Assembly (NCBI GenBank): GCA_023390175.1
Contig: JAEWDK010000020.1
Span: forward strand, 62,001 to 126,000
Direction: 5' to 3'
Length of the DNA: 64,000 nt
Origin: Bacillota bacterium
GTDB lineage: Bacteria; Bacillota; Clostridia; Oscillospirales; Acutalibacteraceae
Shown here: piece after piece, positions 34,470 through 44,178 of the stretch
Position numbering within the stretch: the stretch's first letter is position 1
How the letters are laid out: each line of letters opens with the position of its first letter
Notes under the pieces: model-generated
Seen by the model: the letters and a program-made list of their open reading frames with translations, nothing else
The model's database searches: none
What the model was told of the DNA's origin: nothing
Translations under genes and position numbers: made by a program

Positions 34470-35405
34470 TCAAAACAGAGCGTTTTCTTTGCTGGTTTTC
34501 TTTACAAAATAATTTGCTGCCAAAATCAGTACAAAACCAACAATAGACTGGTAAACACTTGCGGCACTTGACAAACCAAAGTCACTGTTTTTCATCAGAG
34601 CCTGATATACGTAAACGTCCAATGTCCTCGTTACAGAATAAAGCATGCCGCTATCTCTGGGGATCTGATAGAATAAACCAAAATCAGAACGGAAAATCTG
34701 ACCGATGCTTAAAATCAACAAAGTAATTACCGTAGGCTTCAATAGCGGCAATGTAATATTCTTGACCTGCTGCCATTTACTCGCACCATCAAGCTGCGCA
34801 GCCTCATAATAGTCCTGACTGATTCCTACAATACTGGAAAGATAAATTATCATAGTATAACCAATGTTTTTCCATGTATTTACAAGTATCAATATAATAG
34901 GCCAATATTTATCTTCCTGATACCAATTTATCGGATTTAATCCCAGGGGCTGCAAGATTGCATTATTTATCAGCCCTGTATCTGCAGAGAGAAATGCATA
35001 CACAAGATAGCTGGCTACAACCCAACTCATTACATATGGAAGCAGAATAACGCTCTGGTAAACTTTGGATGCAACCTTATTATGGATGTCATTGATCATG
35101 ATCGCTATGGTAATTGCCAAAACCGTTCCTACTATAAAGAATGCAACATTATAAAGGATCGTATTTCTCATAATGATCCATGCGTCCTGTGTTCCAAACA
35201 GAAATTTGAAGTTATCAAATCCGCTCCAATCGCTCCCAAAAATACCTTTCTGATAATTCAGTTTCTTAAAAGCTATTAAAATGCCGTACATGGGAATATA
35301 ATTGTTCACCAAAAGATAAACCAAACCCGGCAAAATCATTAGATATATGGGAAAAATTCTGGACCAGCGAATTTTCTTTTTTTTCGGAGAAGATATTGAA
35401 GTCAT
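34470..35405 (-). CDS. Sugar ABC permease, LplB/YteP type
   Basis: About 311 aa with six helices and the loop EAAQLDGASKWQQVKNITLPLLKPTVITLLILSIGQIF. The N-terminal IYLMILPGLVYLLVNNYIPMYGILIAFK is the LplB hallmark. ATG 35405 has GAAAGGG 9 nt upstream. It ends 12 nt before its partner permease. Likely cargo: pectin-derived oligosaccharides, inferred from neighbours. Confidence 0.92.
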   Translation of the reverse strand: MTSISSPKKKKIRWSRIFPIYLMILPGLVYLLVNNYIPMYGILIAFKKLNYQKGIFGSDWSGFDNFKFLFGTQDAWIIMRNTILYNVAFFIVGTVLAITIAIMINDIHNKVASKVYQSVILLPYVMSWVVASYLVYAFLSADTGLINNAILQPLGLNPINWYQEDKYWPIILILVNTWKNIGYTMIIYLSSIVGISQDYYEAAQLDGASKWQQVKNITLPLLKPTVITLLILSIGQIFRSDFGLFYQIPRDSGMLYSVTRTLDVYVYQALMKNSDFGLSSAASVYQSIVGFVLILAANYFVKKTSKENALF

Positions 35406-35429
35406 GACAAAATACCCTTTCAAAAGAAA

Positions 35430-35455
35430 GGGTTACCAAATATGATCGGTAACCC
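35430..35455 (-). promoter_or_regulatory. Intercistronic hairpin between binding protein and permeases
   Basis: GGGTTACC (35430-35437) pairs with GGTAACCC (35448-35455). It lies just after the lipoprotein stop and before the permease start, with little T-run. Such stems usually stabilise the upstream mRNA or cut down read-through so that the binding protein is made in excess. Confidence 0.65.
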
Positions 35456-35475
35456 TTATCCGTATTGTAATGTTG

Positions 35476-37026
35476 TTACTTTTTTTGGTTTGCAGCCCAT
35501 TTATTGAGCTGATCCTGATTTTCTTTGATAATGTCGTCAATCCCCGCCGCCTTTAAAGCGTTTATAAATTGAGGAAGCGATTTTTCCGGGTCAAGGGCAC
35601 CGCTGTTGATGCTTGGTGTATATTGTTTAATGACTGTGTCCACCGCCGCTATTTTTGAAGAAACTTTAGTCTGAACAAAATTATAGCCAACAGCCGGTGA
35701 ATACCTTGAAGCGGGAATGGATGCATCTCCTTTTTTTAATTGCTTATTCAAGTCAATTGGCGACGGAGCTACGACCGGCCAATCCAGACGGTTGCCATAA
35801 ATCCCATAAGGCTGAAAATAAGGAAGCTTGGCAGTATCCGCAGACTTATATTTGATAAGCATGCCCTCATCCGATTTCTGCACTACATCGTAGGATTTTC
35901 CTTCTATTCCATACTGGAGCAGCCATGCGGCCTCTTTATTTTTGTAGATATAATTCAATGTCTGAATCGCTTTCTCCGCGTTTATCGTTGTGGTCGGGAT
36001 GTTCCAAATAATATTCTGGCCGCCGTTGTTGGCAACATAACCATCAACCATGGGAATTGGCGTTAAATCCATGCCGACTGTCGATCCATAAACCTTTTCG
36101 GTGGATGGATCACCCCAGTAAAACTCGCCTAAATACTTTTTTGAAGACATCTGTGCGTCAGGAAATACTGTTGTAACAGCCGCGTCAGGCGAAATATACC
36201 CTTTCTTTGTCCAGTCGTACATTGTTTTCGCATAGGACGCGTACTCCGGAGTCGTGAAGAGGTTTTCTATTTTTAAATCAGTAAAGCTCCGATTAAGCAT
36301 CAAGACGCCGCCGGCAAGCGAACCGCTGAGTTTATCATACGGTATATAAGAGTTGTTCGCGGGATCTTCCGTCGTATTCCACGGTATCGTGCAATAAAAC
36401 CCTTTCCCCTCGCCCGCTTTTACTTTCGCGAATATTTCGGACAAATCATCCATTGTATACTTTTTGTTTTGATCAATCGTAATTCCATATTTCTTCATCA
36501 TATCATTCCGGATAAGGTAGCCGTACGAATGACCCTGAAGATAAGCTGGACATACGCCATAGGTTTTTCCGTTATATTTGCAGCCCTCCAGTAATGACCC
36601 ACACTGTTCTTTGATGTCTTTTCCGTATTTGTCAAGCAGGTCGTCAATTGGTTTAATCTGTCCGGCATCCACTAACGGTCCCATTGTTGTAAATGCTGTC
36701 AGGCTGATATCCAACTGCTCACCGGATGATATCATAAGGGCCGCTTTTTTCTGAGAGTCCATCAGTCCGACCGGTTCAAGTTTTACATGGACTCCGATAT
36801 CTTTCTCCAGTTTAGCGTTGAGGGCGTTTTCCACATCCTGAAATCCGGAACCGACACTGCCCGAAGAAGGATACTGCCAGATTAACGTCGTCACGTCTTT
36901 TTGTTTTGCTGTGGAAGTCGCTGTGGATGATGCTGAATTGCTTGTGGAACCTGTTGAGCCAGAGCATCCGGCCATTGCGGAAAGCATGACAGCTGAACAA
37001 AGAACCATTGAGATAGCTTTTTTCAT
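35476..37026 (-). CDS. Extracellular sugar-binding lipoprotein, LplA/YtcQ type
   Basis: A 516-aa lipoprotein. The signal peptide ends in LSAMAGC (lipobox Cys ~21), followed by a Ser/Thr-rich linker (GSTGSTSNSASSTATSTAKQ). The family-1 binding fold follows: KLEPVGLMDSQKKAALMISSGEQLDISL. The size and DPEKSLPQFINALKAAGIDDII ending match the LplA group that feeds YesM/YesN-controlled pectin loci. GGAGGG precedes the ATG. First gene of the operon; divergent from the kinase gene. Confidence 0.9.
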   Translation of the reverse strand: MKKAISMVLCSAVMLSAMAGCSGSTGSTSNSASSTATSTAKQKDVTTLIWQYPSSGSVGSGFQDVENALNAKLEKDIGVHVKLEPVGLMDSQKKAALMISSGEQLDISLTAFTTMGPLVDAGQIKPIDDLLDKYGKDIKEQCGSLLEGCKYNGKTYGVCPAYLQGHSYGYLIRNDMMKKYGITIDQNKKYTMDDLSEIFAKVKAGEGKGFYCTIPWNTTEDPANNSYIPYDKLSGSLAGGVLMLNRSFTDLKIENLFTTPEYASYAKTMYDWTKKGYISPDAAVTTVFPDAQMSSKKYLGEFYWGDPSTEKVYGSTVGMDLTPIPMVDGYVANNGGQNIIWNIPTTTINAEKAIQTLNYIYKNKEAAWLLQYGIEGKSYDVVQKSDEGMLIKYKSADTAKLPYFQPYGIYGNRLDWPVVAPSPIDLNKQLKKGDASIPASRYSPAVGYNFVQTKVSSKIAAVDTVIKQYTPSINSGALDPEKSLPQFINALKAAGIDDIIKENQDQLNKWAANQKK

Positions 37027-37382
37027 AAAATTCCCTCCATAATTATTGTAAATTTGTATAGTTATTATAACTTTTGATCTTCAAAAGCACCATCATTTAT
37101 TCAAACTAATTGCATAGTAAAATCAAACCACTTTTTCGGTGGAAACAAGTTTCCAAATCAGGCGCGCAGTCTGTTTTTCCTAAACGGCAATGGATTCACT
37201 GGCTCTCCGCGTGGGGCCAGCGCGCGAGTCTCGCTTCACGAGCCGCGCACTCGCACTTGACACTGCACCACCATGACTTTTATAATGGGTTACATAAACA
37301 GAAGATTCTGAGCGGTCATTCTCCTGTTTCGGGAAGAAAAATTGAAGCAAAGCAAAACGAAAAGCAAGGGGAGGGACATCTT

Positions 37383-39047
37383 ATGAAAGAAAAAGTTCAT
37401 CGGTTTTTCACTTCCATTTCAACGCAGGTTCTCTTTGTCATCGTCATTTTGGTCGTTCCCCTGAACATCATTGCGATTCTAGGCTGCAACGCGGCTCTAG
37501 AGGGAATGGTTAACCAGACGGTGAAGGCCTATCAGAATCTCTGCGGCAACTCCATGGACGAGCTGCGGGAGCGCATGGGAAAGACGCAATCCATGCTGTA
37601 CTATCTGGCAGAGGAGAGCCCGGATTACCTGAGCATGCAGCTGCAAACCAAATCCAGCTACGACTACCTGAGCGCTAAGTACCGCTTCTACTACAGTCTT
37701 AAAAATCTGGATAGCGTGACAAACTGTGCGGACGGTTACTATTACTTTTTCCGCGGCGTGGATGACGTCTTCGTGTATCCTGGCGTTTCCACCCAGAGCC
37801 TTGGGCAGGGTCAGCAGATGGTGGAGGCCATTTCCGATCGAGTTCGGCAACCACTGCGCAGCGGTTGGCATATCTGTGAAATCAAGTCGCGGCAGTATCT
37901 CCTGTTCACGGTAGACACGCCAAACGTCGTTTACGGCAGCTGGATCGGTCTGGACCCTTACCGTGAGAAATTGGAAGCGGAAATCAACCAGCCGAAAGCC
38001 GCCGTCAGCTTTACGGAAAGCAGGTACGAAGAAGCCGGGGCAGGAAATCTTGATGTTTTTGCGCAAAACAGCGGTATCCTTCTGCATATCCGTGCAATGC
38101 GCAGTGATATTGTGAGCGGCGTCTCCGTTTACCAAAAAATCTTGCTGGCCATGGCCTTTCTGTATCTTATTCTTGTTCCATGCCTTTACTTTTTCCTCCG
38201 TCGTCTACTGCTCCACCCGCTGTTCCGCATGAACCGGGCATTCTGTCGCCTGCGTGACGGCGATCAGGATTTCCGGCTCATGGAACAGGCAAAAAGCACG
38301 GAATACCGGGAAGCCTACGCGGCATTCAACGAGATGGCGGACACTCTAAAAGCCCTGAAAATTGAAAGCTATGAAAAGGAGATTGCCCAGCAGAAAATGG
38401 AGCTGAAGAATCTCCAACTCCAGATCCGTCCGCACTTCCTGCTGAACACGTTCAATCTGGTTTTTACTCTGGCACAACGGAAGGAAACCAGTGCTGTTCA
38501 AGATGTGATTCTATACCTTTCGGACTATTTCCGCTATATTTTTAGGGAAGGGAAGCAACTTGATCTATTTCAAAATGAGCTACAACTGATTCAGGGCTAT
38601 TTGAAAATGATCTCCATCCGTTATCTCGGGAAGGTTACGGCAGAGTATAATTTCTCACCTGAGGTCATGCGGGTGCGGGTTCCTCCTCTTCTGGTGCATA
38701 ATTTCATTGAAAATTCTGTGAAGCATGGAATGCGGCCGGGAGAATCACTGCACATCCGGGTCGCAGGGACATATGAAAACGACCGGATGACTTTCCGAAT
38801 CTCCGACGACGGCAGAGGCTTTACTGCGGATGAGCTTCAGGCGGTGAACCGAATGCTTCGGGGAGAGGGCGCGCCGAAACAGCCGAACGCGCACGTTGGC
38901 CTGCTGAATTCCATCCGCAGGCTGAAGCATTTTTACGGAAAGGAATCCAGCATATCGGTCGCCTCGGAGCCGGGGCGCGGCACTTGCGTTACGATCACAT
39001 TCTTATATCGGATGGAGGATAACTATGAATCTGCTGATGGTGAATGA
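37383..39047 (+). CDS. Sensor histidine kinase, YesM type
   Basis: 554 aa from ATG 37383 (GGGGAGGG upstream). Helix 1 spans ~15-33 (VLFVIVILVVPLNIIAIL), an extracytoplasmic sensor follows to ~255, helix 2 is ILLAMAFLYLILVPCLYFFL, then a HAMP region. The His_kinase domain has the phospho-acceptor in LQIRPHFLLNTFNL (~His 350). The ATPase has NFIENSVKHG and DDGRGF. It probably senses an extracellular sugar ligand, perhaps with the nearby binding protein. 37027-37382 upstream holds a GC-rich imperfect hairpin and no gene I can support. Confidence 0.92.
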   Translation: MKEKVHRFFTSISTQVLFVIVILVVPLNIIAILGCNAALEGMVNQTVKAYQNLCGNSMDELRERMGKTQSMLYYLAEESPDYLSMQLQTKSSYDYLSAKYRFYYSLKNLDSVTNCADGYYYFFRGVDDVFVYPGVSTQSLGQGQQMVEAISDRVRQPLRSGWHICEIKSRQYLLFTVDTPNVVYGSWIGLDPYREKLEAEINQPKAAVSFTESRYEEAGAGNLDVFAQNSGILLHIRAMRSDIVSGVSVYQKILLAMAFLYLILVPCLYFFLRRLLLHPLFRMNRAFCRLRDGDQDFRLMEQAKSTEYREAYAAFNEMADTLKALKIESYEKEIAQQKMELKNLQLQIRPHFLLNTFNLVFTLAQRKETSAVQDVILYLSDYFRYIFREGKQLDLFQNELQLIQGYLKMISIRYLGKVTAEYNFSPEVMRVRVPPLLVHNFIENSVKHGMRPGESLHIRVAGTYENDRMTFRISDDGRGFTADELQAVNRMLRGEGAPKQPNAHVGLLNSIRRLKHFYGKESSISVASEPGRGTCVTITFLYRMEDNYESADGE

Positions 39048-39822
39048 CGAAGTGATGACGGTGGAAACCATGAAAACAGACATTCTGTGGGAACAGTACG
39101 GGATAAATAAGGTTTTCACCGCCTATGACGCGGATTCAGCGAAGACTTGTCTCCGGCAGAATGTTGTGGACCTACTTCTTTGTGATATTGAGATGCCCGG
39201 GGAAAATGGTATCGCCATCCTTCGTTGGCTGCGAAAGGAAAAGATGGACGTGGAATGCATCTTCCTGACCTGCCACGCCAGCTTCCGATATGCGCAGGAA
39301 GCCCTGCAGCTCGGTTGCCAGGATTATATTCTCATGCCGGCCAAATACGAGGAGATTGGCGCCGCTGTTCAGAAGGCGGTCGACCGGATTAAAGTGCGGC
39401 GGGAAGTCGCCCGTTATGAGGATTACGGTAAACAGGCAATTCACGAAAAGCTAGAACTGACCGAAGAGAAACCCAGTTCAGAAAAGGGCGCGGAAATTGC
39501 TGAACGGATTGTGGATCTTATTGTCGCCGGACTCAGCGACGAAAAGCTCTCTGTCAACGAGATCGCTGAAAAGCTATATGTCCACCCGGTTTACCTGAAC
39601 CGCGTCTTCAAGAAGGAAAAGGGAATTTCCGTCAGCCAGTACATCATTCAGGAGCGGATGCGCTTCGCTGCAGACCTTCTGCGAACAAAGCACAGGAAAG
39701 CAACTGACGTGGCAGAACTGGTGGGCTACAGAAACTACTCGAATTTTAGCGCAATGTTCACAAAATACTATGGCTGCCCTCCGTCTCGGTATTCAGAAGA
39801 AAAATATACTTCTTTACCGTAA
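39025..39822 (+). CDS. AraC-type response regulator, YesN type, atypical receiver
   Basis: A 265-aa protein: receiver domain (1-120) plus AraC-type double helix-turn-helix (KLSVNEIAEKLYVHPVYLNRVFKKEKGISVSQYI and VAELVGYRNYSNFSAMFTKYYGCPPSRY). The phospho-Asp is D54 (CDIEMPG) and the switch Thr is T82. The acidic pair is N7-D8-E9 instead of DD, and the conserved Lys before Pro105 is Met (ILMP). The start overlaps the kinase gene by 23 nt. Likely activator of the divergent binding-protein/permease operon. Confidence 0.9.
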   Translation: MNLLMVNDEVMTVETMKTDILWEQYGINKVFTAYDADSAKTCLRQNVVDLLLCDIEMPGENGIAILRWLRKEKMDVECIFLTCHASFRYAQEALQLGCQDYILMPAKYEEIGAAVQKAVDRIKVRREVARYEDYGKQAIHEKLELTEEKPSSEKGAEIAERIVDLIVAGLSDEKLSVNEIAEKLYVHPVYLNRVFKKEKGISVSQYIIQERMRFAADLLRTKHRKATDVAELVGYRNYSNFSAMFTKYYGCPPSRYSEEKYTSLP

Positions 39823-40274
39823 GTTGGAACAGGATCATAGAACAACGAACGCTGCTTCCTTAAGAGACCATTGCGGATTTTACGTGAACTTCCAAGTAGA
39901 GTATAAAACCTCTGCATCCTGGCTCAGGCTGGGTGATGAAGGCGATGCTAACCGCAAAAATACTGCTGAAATCTTTCTGAATTTGTCATGCACATATGAT
40001 TAATATTCGTACACAGACCTACCGTCTGAAAGACCTTCTCAAGGCTGGTATTCAAACTAATCCTGCCAGCGGATATTCTGGTGGACTGACCGGCGCTCTT
40101 GTAGCCAGCAATTTGGGTCATTCCTGATCACGTTTTCGATCAAAAACTTTCCGGAATTAACATGAATTCCTCCAAAATTATTTTTAATCTCTGTTGGAGT
40201 TAAGCTAACAACAAATTACTAAATCACTATACGAAAAATTTAAACCAGTTATCGCTATTTATGCAGATTGCATT
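39823..40274. other. Gene-poor remnant region
   Basis: No supported gene. A 43-codon frame at 39996-40127 (starts MINIRTQTYRLKDLLKAG) has no clear ribosome-binding site and may be a scrap of a mobile-element gene. The remainder shows only short broken frames. Confidence 0.4.
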
Positions 40275-40487
40275 TTAAAAGTCTGAAACCTCCGCAATTA
40301 GTAAATTCCAAGGGCTAATAGATATAAGTTCTCCATTTTCAATTTTCTCGTTGCTGAGAATGTCTATAGCATTATTGTAATCATACGTAATAGTCTGCGT
40401 TTCATTAGAGTAAGCGTGACGGACCACCTTGCTGACTTCCACGCGCTGGTGTTTTACAACAATCGTATATTTTTTATTCTCTGGCAT
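40275..40487 (-). CDS. Small mobile-element protein resembling the N-terminus of an ICE sigma-like factor
   Basis: 70 aa from ATG 40487 (GGAGG upstream). It opens MPENKKYTIVVKHQRVEVSK, the usual start of small sigma-70-like proteins found in Tn916-type and other clostridial elements. The helix-turn-helix body of those proteins is missing; the C-terminus (ISPWNLLIAEVSDF) differs, so it is probably a truncated relative. It lies within DNA rich in element scraps. Confidence 0.45.
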   Translation of the reverse strand: MPENKKYTIVVKHQRVEVSKVVRHAYSNETQTITYDYNNAIDILSNEKIENGELISISPWNLLIAEVSDF

Positions 40488-40929
40488 ATGCTTGTCCTCC
40501 AAATTTTCAAAATTTGATTGAAAACGAAGGACAGGCAGGCGGCGACCGACACTGGGGAATGATTCCAGAAGAAACAAAAAGAGCATACCTGCAGACATAA
40601 CTGTCAGTTAGTACGCTCTTGCAATTTAGTTTGTGTTCTACATGCTCTGATGGCTCATGTCTGTGACCGTAATACTCCCATGAGCAGCATAGGCTTTTTT
40701 GGCGGTTTACCAATTAAAGCTGTCTGCTTTATCACGCTCGATCGCTATTTAATAGCAGTCGCCTGAAGTTCAAGGCATATCGAACACGCATAGATAGCCC
40801 TCCAAACTCGTACTGGAGGGATGAAATATTGCTTATTCAGGCACGGAAAAAGGCCCGTCAAACCCGTATTTTTCTATTTTGACGAACCAAACATATTGCT
40901 TCCGCAGCAACTTCTCCTCCATTCGCTTG

Positions 40930-41226
40930 TCAGCGAATATGATATCGACAGACTTCTCCATCTGTTTCACTCTGTATTCTGCCAACCGCCTCCAAATACT
41001 GCAAATGGCTCAGGCACTCGCCGACAGCAAACCATTTCTGGTCTGCCGGAAACGTATTCCAAGACTTGGCACGTACATTCCAGCTCATCTTCGAGGCCAG
41101 CTTGTAGGCCGTTGAACCGGGGTTTGCTTTGACCACCCCATAACATTCTTCGAGGCGTTTTTCATGGTGGCCAAGCAGTTCTTTGATTCTCGCATGGAAG
41201 TCGCCGTTCTCGCGGTGCCCGGGCAA
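40930..41226 (-). pseudogene. C-terminal remnant of an MBL-fold hydrolase
   Basis: The frame matches the tail of zinc-dependent MBL hydrolases: LALPGHR (the conserved GHR) with DFHARIKELLGHHEKRLEECYGVV, then a winged-helix end (TAYKLASKMSWNVRAKSWNTFPADQKWFAVGECLSHLQYLEAVGRI). The N-terminal catalytic domain with HxHxDH is absent, and the frame fades into AT-rich DNA at 41250. It is a truncated, probably dead gene. Confidence 0.65.
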
Positions 41227-41371
41227 CGCAAGACGAACGTCATAAAATTTTATTTTCTTCTTTTATACCAAATATTACACTCATATGATCCCTCTTCCTT
41301 TATTTGCTAACTGAATAAATTCACATTATTCCGCTTACGTACTATCTGCGATTTACAAAATTGAAATCAAG

Positions 41372-41391
41372 TAAACATTATGCGAAGCTCG
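41372..41391 (+). repeat. 20-bp repeat, left copy
   Basis: TAAACATTATGCGAAGCTCG occurs here and, in the same orientation, at 55686-55705. The core is a half of the palindrome ATTATGCGA-AGC-TCGCATAAT. A related palindrome lies at 47083-47103. Confidence 0.6.
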
Positions 41392-41477
41392 ATTATCATA
41401 CCAGGTTTCCCAGTTCGCTCAAACTGTGGAGTCGGATGGAAGATCTGAAATACTTCTTCTTACAAAAGGCAGTAATG

Positions 41478-43034
41478 TTATCCTGCATTCCTTTCTAACC
41501 ATTGCTGGTACGTAATGAGCACCTGTCGGGGCTTTGAGCCCTCGTGCGGCCCGACGATGCCCATCTGCTCCATTTGGTCGATCAGGCATCCCGCGCGCGC
41601 ATAGCCGAGGCGCAGACGGCGCTGGAGCAACGAGGTGGAGACCTGTCCGGCTTCCACAACACATTTGACCGCTTCGGATATCATGGGGTCTGCATCTTTG
41701 TCTGCGGAACTATCATTGTTTTCGTTGCTGTATGTTTTATTCGATTCTTTTATGAATTTGATAACCAATTCAATTTCCTTATCGCTAATAAAACAGCTCT
41801 GAATGCGGATTGGTTTTCGCAATCCGGCGGATAAGAATAGCATATCGCCGTGACCAAGTAACTTTTCAGCACCACCCATGTTGATAATTGCCTTGGAATC
41901 AATTTGCGAGGAAACCGCAAAAGCAATACGGCTCGGAATATTTGCCTTAATGGTATTCGTGATGACATCCGAGGGACGCTGCGTCGCGATGACGAGGTGC
42001 ATCCCGGCGGCATGCGCCATTTGTGCCAGCCGGCAGATGGAATCCTCTACTTCGTTCGGAGCGGCCATCATCAGGTCGGCCAGCTCGTCGATGATAATTA
42101 CAATTTGGGGCATATGCTGCATTGGCTGGTCATTGGCGTCTTTGTAGCCGGAGGAAGCGGCAAGCATATTATAACTGCTCAGGTCGCGCACATTGTTTTC
42201 CGCAAAAATTTTATACCGCTTCAGCATCTCGGTCACGGCCCAGGAGAGCGCGCCCGCGGCCTTGCGCGGGTCGGTCACAACCGGCACCAAAAGCTGCGGA
42301 ATCCCGTTATAAATTCCCAGCTCCACAACCTTTGGGTCAATCATAAGGAAACGAACCTCGTCCGGTGTGGACTTGTATAAAAGACTGATAATAAATGAGT
42401 TGATACAGACGGATTTACCGGAACCGGTAGAACCGGCAATCAGCAGATGGGGCATCTTTCCAAGGTCTGCGGTGGCGATGCCGCCCGCGATTTCACGCCC
42501 GAGCACTACGGTCAGCCGACTTTTCGCGGTGGTGAAGCTGTTGGATTCAACCAGCTCGCGCATGCGAACCACGCTGACTTTTTTATTCGGCACTTCAATG
42601 CCCACGGCGGCCTTGCCGGGAATCGGCGCTTCAATACGGACACCGGAAGCCGCCAGATTCATGGCGATATCATCGGCGAGATTTGTGATTTTACTGATTT
42701 TGACCCCGGCGGCGGGCTGCAGCTCGTAACGGGTTACGGCCGGGCCACGGCTGATGTCAACAATTTTTATCTGCACGCCGAAGCTCTTTAAAGTCTGCAC
42801 CAGCATCTGCCCGTTGGTTTTCAGTTCCTCCGTGACATCCTGCTCGCTGACTTCTTCGGTGGCTTCCAGCATGGAAACCGGCGGAAAATGATAGATTCCG
42901 TCCTGCTCCGGTTCCGGAGAAACGGCCGCAGCTTTGGGAGCGGGAGGATTTACGTGCGGTACGTATTGAAGTCTCTCTTCTTGCTTGTTTGTCAAATGGC
43001 GATTATTCCATTTGCCCTTTATCCTCTCAAACAC
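41478..43034 (-). CDS. FtsK/SpoIIIE-type DNA translocase lacking membrane segments
   Basis: A 518-aa protein with an alpha domain (LKTNGQMLVQTLKSFGVQIKIVDISRGPAVTRYEL), Walker A AGSTGSGKS, Walker B VIIIDELADLM, and the C-terminal gamma winged helix (VSTSLLQRRLRLGYARAGCLIDQMEQMGIVG) that reads KOPS/SRS-type sequences. The usual N-terminal four membrane helices are missing. Instead there is a ~50-residue linker. It could be a soluble second translocase for chromosome or element DNA. GC-rich codon use resembles the host rather than the AT-rich island to its right. Confidence 0.85.
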   Translation of the reverse strand: MFERIKGKWNNRHLTNKQEERLQYVPHVNPPAPKAAAVSPEPEQDGIYHFPPVSMLEATEEVSEQDVTEELKTNGQMLVQTLKSFGVQIKIVDISRGPAVTRYELQPAAGVKISKITNLADDIAMNLAASGVRIEAPIPGKAAVGIEVPNKKVSVVRMRELVESNSFTTAKSRLTVVLGREIAGGIATADLGKMPHLLIAGSTGSGKSVCINSFIISLLYKSTPDEVRFLMIDPKVVELGIYNGIPQLLVPVVTDPRKAAGALSWAVTEMLKRYKIFAENNVRDLSSYNMLAASSGYKDANDQPMQHMPQIVIIIDELADLMMAAPNEVEDSICRLAQMAHAAGMHLVIATQRPSDVITNTIKANIPSRIAFAVSSQIDSKAIINMGGAEKLLGHGDMLFLSAGLRKPIRIQSCFISDKEIELVIKFIKESNKTYSNENNDSSADKDADPMISEAVKCVVEAGQVSTSLLQRRLRLGYARAGCLIDQMEQMGIVGPHEGSKPRQVLITYQQWLERNAG

Positions 43035-43156
43035 AGTTTCCTCCTATGATAAAGTGGTTAGTCGATACAACATGATACCTGCGAAGGATTCCAATGGAAG
43101 TTTTATTCTTTTTTGCTCTTCCCAGTTTATGTAGAAGTGGACGGTTTTTGTTTTTA

Positions 43157-43357
43157 CTACTTAAATATTTTGAATAGACTGAATGTAGTCTTATGATAGA
43201 TTTTATTGTAAGCGGCCTTTCGTGGGTTCCTTATCCACCCCATACCTTTTTTGCCGTATCCAGGTATCAAGGATCTTTTAGCAGCGCGTTTGGCTCTGCC
43301 AGTTGTTCTAGCAGAAATTGATTTTCTGATTGATGGCTTACGCATTCCAAATTTCAT
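43157..43357 (-). CDS. Small basic phage-like protein (66 aa)
   Basis: ATG 43357 follows AGGAGGAG. The protein is very basic: MKFGMRKPSIRKSISARTTG, then KRAAKRS, and a GYGKKGMGWIRNPRKAAYNKIYHKTTFS ending. I have seen this KxGMGWIxNPxKAAYNKxYxKTT pattern in small proteins from clostridial phages and mobile elements; the function is unknown, and nucleic-acid binding is plausible. Confidence 0.6.
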   Translation of the reverse strand: MKFGMRKPSIRKSISARTTGRAKRAAKRSLIPGYGKKGMGWIRNPRKAAYNKIYHKTTFSLFKIFK

Positions 43358-43368
43358 AATAACTCCTC

Positions 43369-44178
43369 CTATTCCAGCTTGTGCCCACAATATGGACAGA
43401 ATTGCTTTTTATCTTCTTCTACCTTTTTATGATCATTAATTTGTTCCATAAATCCGGCACTAATTATGCCGGTTGGCACCGCAACCAACCCGATACCAAG
43501 AATGGCAATGATACCGCTTAATACCTTTCCCATCGGTGTAACAGGATAGATATCACCGTAACCCACGGTAGTGAACGTCGCCACAGCCCACCAAAGCCCA
43601 GAAATAGCATTTGAAAATTTATCTGGTTGTACCTCTTTTTCAGCGTCGCACATTAGGACGGAAGCAATAATCATCAGAATAAAAATAACACCAAAGGAAG
43701 AAACCAATTGGCTGGCTCGGGACCGTAAAACATTGCCAATCATACGCATGGCACTAAAATATCGGTTAGCCTTAAATATCCGAAGAAGCCGGATCATACG
43801 GAGAGCGCGCAGTACTCTCAGATCAACTGGAATTAGGAACGGAATATAAAAGGGAAGGATAGCAAGCAGGTCGATAAATGCCATGAAGGACACCATGTAC
43901 CTTAGTCTTGCTAACACAGGGGACTTGTCTGGATAAATGTAGACAGAGGTCCAGACGCGCATCAAATATTCGATCGAGAATATGATGACCGACACGACCT
44001 CTGTAACGTATGCAAAAGATTCGTACCAGTGGGGCAGGCCATTAAAGGTATCTATTATGACCATGATAACATTGATTACTATCAAGCTTATGATTGTTCC
44101 GTCGAAGATGTTGCTGGCGGTGTCATTTTCATCATCGTCTCGGATAAGGTTATAGATTCTCCAGCGTAATTTTTCCAT
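43369..44178 (-). CDS. Voltage-gated-type potassium channel
   Basis: About 269 aa with six helices. S4 is Arg-rich (LRVLRALRMIRLLRIFKANRYF) and the pore has the K+ selectivity filter TTVGYGDIYPVTP. A C-terminal zinc knuckle CPYCGHKLE closes the protein. Bacterial Kv-type channels set membrane potential. I chose ATG 44178, eight nt after GGGAG. Its first ~90 nt are also read in another frame by the end of the gene at 44088-45308. Confidence 0.88.
   Translation of the reverse strand: MEKLRWRIYNLIRDDDENDTASNIFDGTIISLIVINVIMVIIDTFNGLPHWYESFAYVTEVVSVIIFSIEYLMRVWTSVYIYPDKSPVLARLRYMVSFMAFIDLLAILPFYIPFLIPVDLRVLRALRMIRLLRIFKANRYFSAMRMIGNVLRSRASQLVSSFGVIFILMIIASVLMCDAEKEVQPDKFSNAISGLWWAVATFTTVGYGDIYPVTPMGKVLSGIIAILGIGLVAVPTGIISAGFMEQINDHKKVEEDKKQFCPYCGHKLE

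Noticed and set aside
37497..38135. 212-codon minus-strand ORF opposite the YesM-type kinase gene
   Set aside because: It lies wholly inside a well-supported gene, has no ribosome-binding site and no recognisable domain. GC-rich third positions open such shadow frames.
40821..41132. 103-codon plus-strand ORF near 41 kb
   Set aside because: Its right half is antisense to the MBL-fold remnant, it lacks a ribosome-binding site, and I recognise no family.
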